This document shows positions 17,873-27,184 of a stretch of 64,000 nucleotides of DNA, piece by piece; within the stretch, counting starts at the first letter, position 1; each line of letters opens with the position of its first letter. The notes under the pieces are model-generated. The model was not told the origin of the DNA. It saw only the letters and a program-made list of their open reading frames with translations, and did not search any database. The stretch comes from a bacterium (GTDB lineage: Bacteria; Desulfobacterota; Desulfobulbia; Desulfobulbales; Desulfobulbaceae): NCBI GenBank assembly GCA_030538155.1, contig JAUNUN010000001.1, forward strand, positions 102,146 through 166,145, written 5' to 3'. A program made the position numbers and the translations under genes.

Positions 17873-18925
17873 TCAGAGAAAAAGGCGTTGGTACAGGAGC
17901 AGCAGCCGGTTCTGTTTACCGGCCGCACTTCTCCGGCGCATAATGGAGCTGATGGCTTCCTCTTCCGCCTGCCTGAGGGTTTCCTGCAGATATGCCGGAC
18001 TAACCTCGGCTCCGCCCAAGCGTAAACGGCTTTCATTATTTTCATTATTGTCATTATAATAGCGGCGCATTTCCGGCCAGCCGGCAATACCCTCGGCAAG
18101 CCCCCGACAATAGGGTCTAACCTGCTTTTTTTTCAGGACAAAGAGCAGCCAGAAAAACTGGTACAGGCCTATAAAAAGGCTGTAGCGCAGGAGCATGGCC
18201 CTGGAATAATTACGGGCCACTACAAAGAGGGAGTTGCGGGTGGAGAGGCGGATGGTGAAATCATTGAATTTGGAGCCGCTGGTGGCGCTGCCGATATGGT
18301 ACACCCGGGCCTCGGCAACGTAGCGGCATACCTTGCCCAGACGGGCCGCGCGCAGGTTCCAGTCCACATCTTCCAGATAGGCAAAAAATCTGGGTTCAAA
18401 AAGGCCGACCTCCAAGAGCGTCTGCCTACGGTAGAGTGCTGCGCCGCCACAGGCACCAAAGACTTGCCGCGACACGTTGTACACACCGCCATCCGCTTCC
18501 ATGGTGCCGATACGGTAGCCCGCCCCGCCGCGCAAATATCCTTCCCCGGCCCCATCCAAGAGGCTGCGCTCATGGTAATTCACCATCTTGGCGGCAAAGA
18601 AATCGGCTGGCTCTTGGACCGCAGCATCGGCCAACTGCTGCAGGCAATCCGGCTCAAGCTCGGTATCGTTGTTGAGGAGGAAAATCAAGGGCGCATCCCC
18701 GGCCTCAATGCCCCGGTTGACCGCGGCGCTGAAGCCGGTATTTTCCGCCAGAGCCAGGAGAGAGACATCTGGAAAATGTTCCCGCACAAAGGCGGCAGAG
18801 CCGTCACTTGAGCCGTTATCCACCAGGATAATCCGCCAGTCTGTATAGCTCTGGCTGTAGATGGATCGCAGGCAGATGGCCAAGAGGTCTCTGCCGTTGA
18901 AGTTGGGAATGACGATGTCGATCAA
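17873..18925 (-). CDS. Family 2 glycosyltransferase with C-terminal membrane anchor
   Basis: A 350-residue transferase opening I-D-I-V-I-P-N-F-N-G, with V-D-N-G-S-S-D-G-S, N-T-G-F-S-A-A-V-N-R-G and the metal site L-L-N-N-D-T-E. The catalytic E-D-V-D-W-N-L-R follows near residue 190. A hydrophobic stretch near 250-275 may anchor it to the inner membrane. Residues about 290-300 (Y-Y-N-D-N-N-E-N-N-E-S) come from a tri- to nonanucleotide repeat in the DNA near 18034-18060, where length could vary. It is followed after 10 bp by the next transferase. Confidence 0.83.
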   Translation of the reverse strand: MIDIVIPNFNGRDLLAICLRSIYSQSYTDWRIILVDNGSSDGSAAFVREHFPDVSLLALAENTGFSAAVNRGIEAGDAPLIFLLNNDTELEPDCLQQLADAAVQEPADFFAAKMVNYHERSLLDGAGEGYLRGGAGYRIGTMEADGGVYNVSRQVFGACGGAALYRRQTLLEVGLFEPRFFAYLEDVDWNLRAARLGKVCRYVAEARVYHIGSATSGSKFNDFTIRLSTRNSLFVVARNYSRAMLLRYSLFIGLYQFFWLLFVLKKKQVRPYCRGLAEGIAGWPEMRRYYNDNNENNESRLRLGGAEVSPAYLQETLRQAEEEAISSIMRRRSAAGKQNRLLLLYQRLFL

Positions 18926-18934
18926 TGAACTGCC

Positions 18935-19933
18935 CTATTCTGGCTGCCGGTCTGCCAGCGCCGACACTGGTGTGGTTGGGGGAGCGCCCAGCACCTTGCG
19001 CACGTAGTAAATCGGCTTTTTCTGGGATTCGTGGTAGGTGCGCACCACCAGCTCTGCCAAGAGCCCTATGGTGATGAACTGGATACCCAGGAAGATAAGC
19101 AAAACCGCCAAGAGCAAAAGCGGCCGGTCGGCCAGGGCCACGCCGAAAAATTGCCGCTGAATGACCAGAATCAGCGCCAGAAGGAACCCTGCCAATGAAG
19201 AAAAAATACCCACCGTGCCGAAGACATGCAAAGGCCGGGTGGCGTAGCTGAGCAGGAACTTGACCGTCATCAGATCGAGCACCACCCTGATGGTGCGCGA
19301 AATGCCGTACTTGGAGGTACCAAAACGGCGCGCCCGGTGGTTGACCTTGATCTCGGTAAAAGAGATGCCCATGCCGCTGGCAATGGCCGGGATGAAGCGG
19401 TGCATTTCACCGTAGAGGTTGATGTTTTCAATCACCTCGCGGCGAAAAGCCTTCAGGGTGCAGCCATAGTCATGCAGGCTGACCCCGGTGACCCAGGAAA
19501 TCAGCCGGTTGGCCATCATGGAAGGCAGCTTGCGCGAGAGCAGGGCATCCTGGCGGTCAAAACGCCAGCCCGTGACCACATCGTAGCCCTCATCGAGTTT
19601 GGCGAGCAGTTTGGGGATATCGTGCGGGTCATTTTGCAGATCACCATCCATGGTGATGATGACCGCACCGCCGGCATGATCAAATCCCGCCGACATAGCT
19701 GCGGTCTGGCCGAAGTTGCGCCGCAGACTGACCACCTTGACGCCGGCATCCTGCTGCTGAATGGTCTCAAGCCGTGCCAGGGTGCTGTCGCGGGAACCAT
19801 CGTCAACAAAGACAATCTCGGAGCGTGCATCCATACCCTTCAGCACGCCATGAATTTCCTCATAGAGGAGTTGAACGTTCTCCTCTTCGTTATACAGCGG
19901 GACTACTACGGAAAAATCCACAAAGCGCTCCAT
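18935..19933 (-). CDS. Polyprenyl-phosphate glycosyltransferase (GtrB/DPM1-like)
   Basis: This 332-residue enzyme has a DPM1-type catalytic domain: V-V-V-P-L-Y-N-E-E-E-N, V-D-D-G-S-R-D, the R-N-F-G-Q-T-A-A element and M-D-G-D-L-Q-N-D-P. Two transmembrane helices follow near residues 230-300. Such enzymes load glucose or another hexose onto undecaprenyl phosphate for use by periplasmic transferases. Its start overlaps the stop of the upstream fusion gene (TGATG), implying coupled translation. The DUF2142-type membrane protein further upstream is a candidate partner. Confidence 0.87.
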   Translation of the reverse strand: MERFVDFSVVVPLYNEEENVQLLYEEIHGVLKGMDARSEIVFVDDGSRDSTLARLETIQQQDAGVKVVSLRRNFGQTAAMSAGFDHAGGAVIITMDGDLQNDPHDIPKLLAKLDEGYDVVTGWRFDRQDALLSRKLPSMMANRLISWVTGVSLHDYGCTLKAFRREVIENINLYGEMHRFIPAIASGMGISFTEIKVNHRARRFGTSKYGISRTIRVVLDLMTVKFLLSYATRPLHVFGTVGIFSSLAGFLLALILVIQRQFFGVALADRPLLLLAVLLIFLGIQFITIGLLAELVVRTYHESQKKPIYYVRKVLGAPPTTPVSALADRQPE

Positions 19934-22050
19934 CAGTGTTGTGCGGGATACAGGTAGATATCTGGCCAGTTGTCATTGCCGCTGTGGAAGGTCAACCGAA
20001 CCGCTGTTTCCGGCGGTTGACCTATCTGCCAGAGAAAAAGTTCATAGTCGGCCTTGTCGTGTTCATGGTCGCCGCTGCTGGCGCCATAGACAAGCAAGTC
20101 GCCGGTATTGACGATACGCGGAAAGTATTCATGGCTGAATTCGCCGGGTGCATCAAACCATTTAACCGCTTCCCGTTTTTCAGGGTCAAGACGGTAGAGG
20201 ACATTTTGCTGTCTGCCGCCATGATCCACCTTGATGAGATAGCTGCCGTCCGGAGCCCAGGCCAATTGACAGCCATTGCCGGTGAAGTGTACCCGGCCAT
20301 TGCGCTCGATAATGGCGGTGGTGCGCAGTGCGCCACTGAGCGTAAGGGCAACCCTGTCGCCCCTGGGGGAAAAGTTGGGCAGGCCCAGCCAGGTATCCGC
20401 CGGAATCTGCACATTTTTTCCGCTTTCCAGCACCACATTTTCTCTGCCGCCGACCAGATCCAGCTCCACCACCTGGCGACCGTCCCGCTGGAAGTAGATC
20501 TTCCTGCCGTCGGCAGACCAGGTCGGCACATTGGCATCCTTGGCCAGCTCCCTTTCCTCCCCGGTAGCAAGATCCAGCAGAACAAGATCCCAACTCCAGA
20601 AATCACGGTGCGAGGCCCACACCTTGTTGGCCCGGGAAAAAACGATTTTGCCGCCGTCCGGGGAAACCCGGGGATAGTATTCCGCATGCGGGTGCGTGGT
20701 CAATTGCCGCGGGGTGCCATCCGGCAGATCTTGTAGCCACAGGTCATGGTTGCCGCTCCTGTTTGAACTCCACACCATAAAGCCCTTGCGGCCCTGCAAC
20801 ATGGCTGCAAGGCTCGGCCCCTGCCCGGCCTGGCCGGACTCGGCGCTCACGGCCTGGCCGAACTCCGTAGGCGGCATCATGGCCCGCTGCGTGCGCAGAT
20901 CACGGTATTCCTGCAACAGAAAATAGGCTACAGCCGCGCAGAACAAGAGTGCGCCGGCCAGGCGCAGCCAGGGGATGGCTGCAGCCTTGCCGGAAGCAGC
21001 TTTCTCCTTGCCCTTAAATGTCAGCACCATAAAGGCGAGCAAGGCGAGTCCTCCCATAAGGTAATCCACCATCTGGGTGAGCAGGTGCAAACTCAGCATG
21101 ATGAGCAAAGAGGCTTCCCGGGTCGCGCCTAGGGCAATCATGGTGAGCATGCCGCCGGTCTCGTAGGAACCAAAACCCATAAAGGTGGGAAGCGGCAGGC
21201 TTGCCCCTGCTTCAGCACTCAAAAGCGCCATCAGGGTAGCGGCAAAATTTGTTTGCACTTCCGGAAAATTCGTCCCAACGATACCGTAGAAGAGGCAGTA
21301 TAAACCCAGGTATTTGGTGATGCGAACGCCAATAGAATAGAACATCACCCGCCCGGCAATGCCGGCCTCGCGGGCATGCCGCAGGGCCTGGCTGAGTTCC
21401 TCAAGAAAGTTGAGCCCCTTTTCCGCAAGTTTCTTGCCGCTGCGCCAGCGCCACTGCGCTGTGGCGCGTCTGCTCAGGCGAATAAATTCTGATAAGCCGG
21501 GGAAAAGCATGCCGGTGCCGACCAGAAAGGCAAAAAGCACCAGTAGGGCTGTTCCCAACAACCACCACTGCACCTCCACGGTAACAAGCTGATAGAGGAT
21601 GATTGCGGCAATCAAGACCCCCAGGGCAGCCAGATCAAAGAGAAAGGCAAGGGCCAAAGAGGAAAGGCCAGTGGCAACCGGCACCTGATAGCCCCGGCGC
21701 AACATGGCCACGTAACTCAATTCTCCCAGCCGGGACGGCAACATATCAATGAACATGTTGCGGCTGGTGGTGACCAAAAAAATGTGAAAAAAGCCCGGCA
21801 GAGCAGAGGTGCTGCTGCGTAGAATCAGTCGATAACGTAGGGTTTGCAGCACCGTACGCAGCAAAGAGGCGACTATGTACAGGCCGATGAAGCCCAGCGA
21901 AATGGAGGTGACAATGGCGTACAGACGTGGAAAGACTTCTGCGGCCTGGCCGCTCAGGCCGGCGTGTATCAAGAGCGCCAGCAGGCCGGCCGAGACGCCT
22001 ATACCCACAAGGATATGGGAAACAATCTGGAATATGGTCGGGTTGATCAT
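19933..22050 (-). CDS. LPG-synthase/AglD-type membrane domain fused to a beta-propeller
   Basis: The 705 residues contain two parts. Residues about 1-375 have some eight to nine hydrophobic helices like the flippase half of MprF and AglD (UPF0104), including M-L-P-S-R-L-G-E-L and E-A-G-A-S-L-P-L-P. After a further helix near 372-390, residues about 430-700 contain TolB/PD40-type blades (W-S-S-N-R-S-G-N-H-D-L-W, then Y-P-R-V-S-P-D-G-G-K-I-V-F-S and W-S-A-D-G-R-K-I-Y-F). The propeller should be extracytoplasmic. The membrane half suggests lipid or lipid-linked glycan transport; the propeller suggests a glycan-binding or protein-binding role. Both are inference. It overlaps its upstream neighbour by 4 bp (ATGA). 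Confidence 0.8.
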   Translation of the reverse strand: MINPTIFQIVSHILVGIGVSAGLLALLIHAGLSGQAAEVFPRLYAIVTSISLGFIGLYIVASLLRTVLQTLRYRLILRSSTSALPGFFHIFLVTTSRNMFIDMLPSRLGELSYVAMLRRGYQVPVATGLSSLALAFLFDLAALGVLIAAIILYQLVTVEVQWWLLGTALLVLFAFLVGTGMLFPGLSEFIRLSRRATAQWRWRSGKKLAEKGLNFLEELSQALRHAREAGIAGRVMFYSIGVRITKYLGLYCLFYGIVGTNFPEVQTNFAATLMALLSAEAGASLPLPTFMGFGSYETGGMLTMIALGATREASLLIMLSLHLLTQMVDYLMGGLALLAFMVLTFKGKEKAASGKAAAIPWLRLAGALLFCAAVAYFLLQEYRDLRTQRAMMPPTEFGQAVSAESGQAGQGPSLAAMLQGRKGFMVWSSNRSGNHDLWLQDLPDGTPRQLTTHPHAEYYPRVSPDGGKIVFSRANKVWASHRDFWSWDLVLLDLATGEERELAKDANVPTWSADGRKIYFQRDGRQVVELDLVGGRENVVLESGKNVQIPADTWLGLPNFSPRGDRVALTLSGALRTTAIIERNGRVHFTGNGCQLAWAPDGSYLIKVDHGGRQQNVLYRLDPEKREAVKWFDAPGEFSHEYFPRIVNTGDLLVYGASSGDHEHDKADYELFLWQIGQPPETAVRLTFHSGNDNWPDIYLYPAQH

Positions 22051-23042
22051 AACGCCCCTTCATCTGCAGAAGGTTTATGGGGCTTATGACGCTTGAGATC
22101 GAGTTTTCTGCCCAGATAAAGGAGGCCGCCCAAGAGGGCGTAACAAAAGGTCACGCCGAGGAAAACAATGGCAAGTGAGCGGGTGTGCAGCTCACTGATG
22201 CCTGCATACTGGAAGAAAAACACATACCCCATGTCGCGCACACCAATGCCGTACACGGAAATGGGTACAGTTTCCATCAGGGTGATCAAGGGCACAAAAG
22301 AGAGAAAATAGATGAAGGGCGCTGAGGCATGGATGGCCCTAGCCATCAAATATACGGACAGGATCAGCAGGAATTGAAAAGCGAAGGAAAGAACCATCAC
22401 CTGGATAAGGGTGCCGGGATCTTTGGTATAGCGGACCAGGGTGGCGCAAAAGGTCTCGACAAAGGCAACCAGTTTGGGAATGCGGTTCAGGCGGAGTACA
22501 CGCAGCAACCACAACACAGGGGTTCTTCGCCAGAGCAGATAGAGCACCAGGAACAAGCCTGCGAGTACTGCCAATGGCAGCACGGCAAGAAATGGCTTGT
22601 CGATCTTGATGGCGACAAAAAATGAGGCGATGAGGCTCAAAAAAGTGAGGGCAATAAAACCGCTGAGCCGGTCTGCAAAGACCGAGGCGGCGGTGCGTAC
22701 CCCTTGGCCGCTTTTCCGCATGATATCGTAAATACGGTACGAGTCTCCACCGATCGTTGAGGGCAGCAAGACATTGAAAAAACCGCCGATAACATAACTG
22801 ACCACCAGTTTGCGCAAGGGAATGTCGATCTGATCACTGAGCAACAACACTCGCCATTTCAGGGAACTAAGCACGATGTTGACCAGAACGATACCGCCGA
22901 CCAGTATCAAAAAACTAAAACTGCTTCGCGACAGAACCGCCCAGATTTGCTGCAATGGGGTATTGCGGTATAAAAGCAGCAGCAAAAGCAGACTGACCGA
23001 AACTTTGAGGATAAGGGAAAGATGTTTGCGAGCTGGTATCAA
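22047..23042 (-). CDS. Lysylphosphatidylglycerol synthase TM-region family protein
   Basis: A 331-residue integral membrane protein with about eight helices and the family landmark L-L-P-S-T-I-G-G-D-S-Y-R near residue 93, plus a P-I-S-V-Y-G-I-G-V-R-D block near 265. It corresponds to the same UPF0104 fold as the first half of the next gene, so the two are paralogues in tandem, coupled by a 4-bp overlap. Members include the flippase half of MprF and archaeal AglD; in polysaccharide loci they are often annotated as flippases without proof. No aminoacyltransferase domain is attached. Confidence 0.82.
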   Translation of the reverse strand: MIPARKHLSLILKVSVSLLLLLLLYRNTPLQQIWAVLSRSSFSFLILVGGIVLVNIVLSSLKWRVLLLSDQIDIPLRKLVVSYVIGGFFNVLLPSTIGGDSYRIYDIMRKSGQGVRTAASVFADRLSGFIALTFLSLIASFFVAIKIDKPFLAVLPLAVLAGLFLVLYLLWRRTPVLWLLRVLRLNRIPKLVAFVETFCATLVRYTKDPGTLIQVMVLSFAFQFLLILSVYLMARAIHASAPFIYFLSFVPLITLMETVPISVYGIGVRDMGYVFFFQYAGISELHTRSLAIVFLGVTFCYALLGGLLYLGRKLDLKRHKPHKPSADEGAL

Positions 23043-23377
23043 AATTTTATTTCAAGAGACAGTTGAATCTGAACGACGAAGGAGGAAGTTTACTTGAAGG
23101 ATTGCACCAAACGGCACAGCAAGGGGCAACAGAGCAGCGCCTCCGGTGTTTATATGCTCCTCGACACAGCGCTGAGGGTTGCGCATCTTCTAATTTTCAA
23201 GAGATGAAGGCACAAGGTAGCGCTCTCTGCACATACAGGTACGTGATTACCGCCTTTCCAGAAAAAAGTACCAGAAGCGTTCACCTAAAGTGAGCGCCTC
23301 TGGTACCCCATCTTCCCCTTAAACAGCCAGTGCTGTTAGCGGGACAAACTACGACGGATGTTCGTGGTCCCCTGCAA
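23043..23377. other. Gene-free stretch with one terminator
   Basis: No convincing coding frame is seen on either strand. The right part holds the strong minus-strand terminator of the SGNH hydrolase gene (23262-23306). The left part must carry the promoter and leader of the membrane-protein operon starting at 23042, but I cannot pick a convincing -35/-10 pair. Confidence 0.5.
23262..23306 (-). terminator. Intrinsic terminator of the SGNH hydrolase gene
   Basis: Arms 23268-23284 and 23290-23306 form a 17-bp stem with one mismatch and one G-T pair around a five-base loop. On the minus strand it is followed at once by six T residues (23262-23267). Confidence 0.88.
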
Positions 23378-24328
23378 TCAGGCCACTGCGCATGCCTTCC
23401 GCCGACGCATGAACAAGCCGCTTACCAAGAGCACGATCGTCGCCAGGCCGGCAAACAGAGACAGTGTATAGTGAACGGCCAGGTAGGCAAGGCCAACCAC
23501 CGGCAGGAGCAGGGTTCGCACGGTAGCCTTCAACCAGGCGTGGCCGGCAATATAATCAGCCACAGGGGGGGAATATTGGTAATACTGGTGCACCAGCCAC
23601 TGGCCTGCCTGATACGGCAGCAGGAGTTCATCCCTGAACTGACGGAGCACCATGACCTGTGGTTCCATATACGAGCCAAAGGCTGCGGTAGCGATAAAAC
23701 AGCCGCCACCGCCGCCACCTCCTCCGCCGCCGCCTGAAGGGATGGCTGCGGCAAAGCCCTCGGCAATGAGCCGTGCGCCGGCATCATTGGGGTGCAAGCC
23801 GTCGGTGTTCAGTTGCCGCCAGTTGGGGGCTACCCTGGCGTAGGAGTCCACCAGGCTGATTTTTCGACCGGCAGCCATGTTGGCGATTTCACTATTGTAC
23901 GCCGGCACGGCCGAACCTATCACCGCTACCTGGGTGTTGGGGGTGATGGTGGATACGAATGGAGTTGCCCCATGTTGCCGGGCAATATCCGCCATATGGC
24001 CAAGATTGAAGGCCACGGTCGAGCGAGTATAGCCTTGGCTAATGTCGTTGGCCCCTTCCATGATGAGCGCATACTTAGGTTTATGTGCCTGCATGACTCC
24101 ATTGAAGCGCGCGGCTCCACTGTTGGTGACCTCGCCTCGAACACCCGCGTTCACCACCGTATGTCCGCTGACCATCCCCTGGAGAAAAGTTGGGTAACCA
24201 TGAGCACCCACTCCCAAGGTGATCGAATCGCCGAAACAGACGATAACATCCGCGTGGGCCGGTTTGACCATGACCAAGGCGGTCAGGGCCGCCAAGCACA
24301 CCACCACAAGTTTTTTCATGCTAGCCAT
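23378..24328 (-). CDS. Exported SGNH/GDSL hydrolase with Gly11 linker and CFI-box C-terminus
   Basis: The 316-residue protein has a signal peptide (M-K-K-L-V-V-V...A-H-A) and an SGNH esterase domain: block I G-D-S-I-T-L-G with the nucleophile serine, block III G-A-N-D, block V D-G-L-H-P-N-D. After residue about 197 comes a run of eleven glycines, then C-F-I-A-T-A-A-F-G-S and R-Q-F-R-D-E-L-L-L...Y-Y-Q-Y-S-P-P-V-A-D. This is the conserved segment I recall from the CFI-box C-terminal domain. A last transmembrane helix ends in R-R-R-K, like exosortase-type sorting tails. It is likely a surface-displayed esterase that could act on acylated glycan. No sorting protease is seen nearby. Confidence 0.85.
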   Translation of the reverse strand: MASMKKLVVVCLAALTALVMVKPAHADVIVCFGDSITLGVGAHGYPTFLQGMVSGHTVVNAGVRGEVTNSGAARFNGVMQAHKPKYALIMEGANDISQGYTRSTVAFNLGHMADIARQHGATPFVSTITPNTQVAVIGSAVPAYNSEIANMAAGRKISLVDSYARVAPNWRQLNTDGLHPNDAGARLIAEGFAAAIPSGGGGGGGGGGGCFIATAAFGSYMEPQVMVLRQFRDELLLPYQAGQWLVHQYYQYSPPVADYIAGHAWLKATVRTLLLPVVGLAYLAVHYTLSLFAGLATIVLLVSGLFMRRRKACAVA

Positions 24329-24377
24329 AATTACGACGTTGTTAGAGGGAAATGAAAGAAACTCTCAAGCCGGGATG

Positions 24378-25160
24378 CTACTCATTGTTGCTGCGAATAA
24401 ACAGCATACTGCGATCTTCTACAAACTCGGGCAGGGGTTCCTCTTCCGCCTGCCGGCGCTCCTGCTGCAACTGCTCCACCTCTTCCGGCCTTAGTGCCTG
24501 TTCTTCAGACCATCTGTCACCCAGCCACCGGGCCGTTAACAAGGTGTAGCCATTGCCGCGAAAACCTTCCCAGGTAACCAAGACAACCCCATCCTGATCA
24601 ATCTCAATAAAGGGATTGACATCCGGGACATCGTTTTCGGCATTGACCCGCAAGACTTTACCCCAACTGTCTTTCTGCAGTTGGATGCAGTAGATGTCAT
24701 CATGGTGAGAACCATCGTTGCCGACAAAGACCAGCCACAAGGCACCGGCATCATCCACGGCCACAAAAGGCATGGTGCTCAATTCCGGCAAGCCGGGGAC
24801 AGCTTGAGCTTCCGACCATGCAGTGCCATTAAAGGCCGCATAATGAACTGCAAGATCCGCCCCCTCCATGGCCGTCCATACCACGTACTTTTTTCCATCA
24901 GGTGTAGTGACGACACAGGGCAGGATATTGTCTGCATTGCCATTGGTCAGTTGTAGCGGTTCCGCCCAGCGGCCGCCTTTCTCCTGGCTGGAGAAATATA
25001 TCTCACGCCGAAGGCCGTCATAGGCCGACCAAACCATATCCCGGCCGGCTACAAGAGCCTGCCCTTTTTGCGGCACACCTGCGCAGGCAGGTACACACAG
25101 AAAAAAGACAGCAAGGAGCACCCAACCAGCCAAGTGTTTTAAATTGTTCGAGAGTTGCAT
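24378..25160 (-). CDS. Secreted beta-propeller (BNR/sialidase-like) protein
   Basis: A 260-residue protein with a signal peptide whose end, C-V-P-A-C-A-G-V, resembles a lipobox, so it may be a lipoprotein. Repeated motifs such as M-V-W-S-A-Y-D-G-L, Y-V-V-W-T-A-M-E-G and L-V-T-W-E-G-F-R, each near a W-S-E-x-Q or W-A-E-P-L segment, suggest four to five propeller blades. No sialidase Asp-box triad or catalytic residue can be assigned. The C-terminal 40 residues are very acidic and glutamine-rich. It lies 49 bp upstream of the SGNH hydrolase on the same strand and is probably co-expressed. AGGA lies about 7 nt before ATG 25160. Confidence 0.65.
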   Translation of the reverse strand: MQLSNNLKHLAGWVLLAVFFLCVPACAGVPQKGQALVAGRDMVWSAYDGLRREIYFSSQEKGGRWAEPLQLTNGNADNILPCVVTTPDGKKYVVWTAMEGADLAVHYAAFNGTAWSEAQAVPGLPELSTMPFVAVDDAGALWLVFVGNDGSHHDDIYCIQLQKDSWGKVLRVNAENDVPDVNPFIEIDQDGVVLVTWEGFRGNGYTLLTARWLGDRWSEEQALRPEEVEQLQQERRQAEEEPLPEFVEDRSMLFIRSNNE

Positions 25161-25291
25161 GTATCAATCCTGCACCATTATTACATAAAACGTTGTTCAA
25201 TTGTTTTGTAGTATACAGCTTCCAGTCGTAAAAAAAAACAGCAACCTCTCCCTTATTTTTTACACCGCCTGCTGCTGACAGGCTCACCTGC

Positions 25292-27184
25292 TCACCACGG
25301 CTTCAGTAAACCTGCCAGGCCCACGAAAAGAAAACTATACAGGGAAAGGAGATACAAGCCCATGCCGAGCAGGGGTACGATTGATCTGAGCAGATACTGC
25401 TGACTGTGCAAAAAGAAGACCGACATCATACCCACAATGGGCAAAAAATAGCGGCCCTGCGGCTGAAAATCAACTGTCCAGGCATTGTAGAGCGCCACCA
25501 GAATCAACCCTGCCGCGCTCGCCACGGTGAGCATCCACAGGGAAGCACCTTCTATACCCCCTCGCAGCACTACGGTGGCGGTCACAGCCACCAGAAAAAC
25601 CAGGCCTAAATATTTGAACAGCTCATAGTAGGTGTATGGAGCGCCAACCGAAGTGTATCCATACATGCCAACAGCGCTCAAAAAAGACTTGGCGCCCCAT
25701 TTATCCACCGTGAGGAAGCGTTCCAGGCTGACCCCGCGCTCCCGCATCTGCAGGTGCAGATGCTGTTTTTCCATTGGAGTGCCCGGATTCCACAATTCAC
25801 TGGCGAATTTATACCTGGCCTCCAGCAGCTTCTCACTTTTCTTAAAACCGTTGATGTACTCCTCGGTTCCACGCACACCCGCAAAGATGCTCAGGCCGAT
25901 GAGGGTCACCACCACGATTCTGTGAAAGTTCTGCCGGTTCAGCCTGGTATGACGAAAGAGGAGCCGCCACAAAAAGTACAGGCCAAGAAAGAGGAAGAAA
26001 AAGTAAAAATTCTTTTTCAGCAGCAGAAGCAGGGCCACTAACAGTCCCAGCCAGAAAAAGGTGTGCCAACGCGGGCTGCTTGCCTGGATGCCCGTTGCCA
26101 AAAGCCTGTTCCAGGCAGACTGCGGGCCGGCTACCTGGTAGGCCGCAAGCATCATGATGAAAAAGGCAAAGGCCTCTGAATTGACATAGCTGAATACATA
26201 CCACACCTGGGGCGAAAGAAGGGCCGGCGCCATTAAAAGACGGAAGTCGCTGTACCTCAGGGCAAGCAGCAAGAGCACCGACCACAAGGCGATATTGAAA
26301 TAGCGCTGGGCCATGAAAGACGGTATCGCCAAGGCATGGAAGGTGCGCGCGAACTGCCCCAGGAAGAGATAGGCTATTTCTCCGGAATGCAAACGGGAGA
26401 CGCCATAGGTGCTATAGGTATCTTTGATTGCATCTGCGCCGATCTGCGGCGGAACCAGATGATGCTGATAGTAATCGCCCGCCTGTACGTGTACGATCTC
26501 ATCCGGATGGGCGTTAAAATTGCTGATCGTTGCCATGACCGCAATCAGCGCCAGCACCACGGCCAGAAAAACAGGGATAAGACTGTTGTGTTCACTAACA
26601 AAACGTTCAAGCGCCAGGCCTGCAAAAAAGACAAACAGAAAGACTGCGGCCAGCGGCAGGATTTCACCGCTCCAGAGCACAGATGCCTTGAGCAGGGAGG
26701 CGGGCAGGTCAAAAAAGAGCTGGGGATCGTTGTTCGCCGGAATAATCACCAGCCCTTCATCGCTGATGCGCACCGACTCGATCCCCTCGCCCAGTTTGAG
26801 GCGGGAAAAGGCCTCCCCGCCTTGGATTTGAATAGGCGCAAAACCGTTCTGTTTGATGGTGATCGAGCGAATGGTGACCTGAGCCTGTTCCTCACTGGGA
26901 TCAATACGAAAAGCAGTGACTTTGGCTAAATCCGTCAGTTTGAAGAAGTAAAAGGGATTTTCCGGTCGCAGCATTACCCGGCGAACCTGATTTTCACTCC
27001 AGTTGTCGCTATTCTTGGTGAGCCAGTACATCTTGAACTTTGCCGGCACACTGGTGTGCACCTCCATGGTCACCGAGGCCTGGCGTTCGGCCAGCATGTG
27101 GTAGAGCAGCGCGCAGGCAAATGCAAAGAGCAACAGGCGCAAAAACAGCATTTTTTTTTCTGGAATTGCCAATATCTGGTGCAT
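25292..27184 (-). CDS. Polytopic membrane protein, DUF2142 / GT-C-like
   Basis: About 630 residues. One N-terminal helix is followed by an extracytoplasmic region (to about 165) and then some eleven to twelve helices. The first long loop contains H-P-D-E-I-V-H-V-Q-A-G-D-Y-Y, a D-E motif typical of GT-C glycosyltransferases and DUF2142 proteins of polysaccharide loci. GT-C enzymes use polyprenyl-phosphate sugars in the periplasm, which would pair with the GtrB-like enzyme at 18935. The start is uncertain: ATG 27184, ATG 27151 or TTG 27214. No gene symbol is justified. Confidence 0.65.
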   Translation of the reverse strand: MHQILAIPEKKMLFLRLLLFAFACALLYHMLAERQASVTMEVHTSVPAKFKMYWLTKNSDNWSENQVRRVMLRPENPFYFFKLTDLAKVTAFRIDPSEEQAQVTIRSITIKQNGFAPIQIQGGEAFSRLKLGEGIESVRISDEGLVIIPANNDPQLFFDLPASLLKASVLWSGEILPLAAVFLFVFFAGLALERFVSEHNSLIPVFLAVVLALIAVMATISNFNAHPDEIVHVQAGDYYQHHLVPPQIGADAIKDTYSTYGVSRLHSGEIAYLFLGQFARTFHALAIPSFMAQRYFNIALWSVLLLLALRYSDFRLLMAPALLSPQVWYVFSYVNSEAFAFFIMMLAAYQVAGPQSAWNRLLATGIQASSPRWHTFFWLGLLVALLLLLKKNFYFFFLFLGLYFLWRLLFRHTRLNRQNFHRIVVVTLIGLSIFAGVRGTEEYINGFKKSEKLLEARYKFASELWNPGTPMEKQHLHLQMRERGVSLERFLTVDKWGAKSFLSAVGMYGYTSVGAPYTYYELFKYLGLVFLVAVTATVVLRGGIEGASLWMLTVASAAGLILVALYNAWTVDFQPQGRYFLPIVGMMSVFFLHSQQYLLRSIVPLLGMGLYLLSLYSFLFVGLAGLLKPW

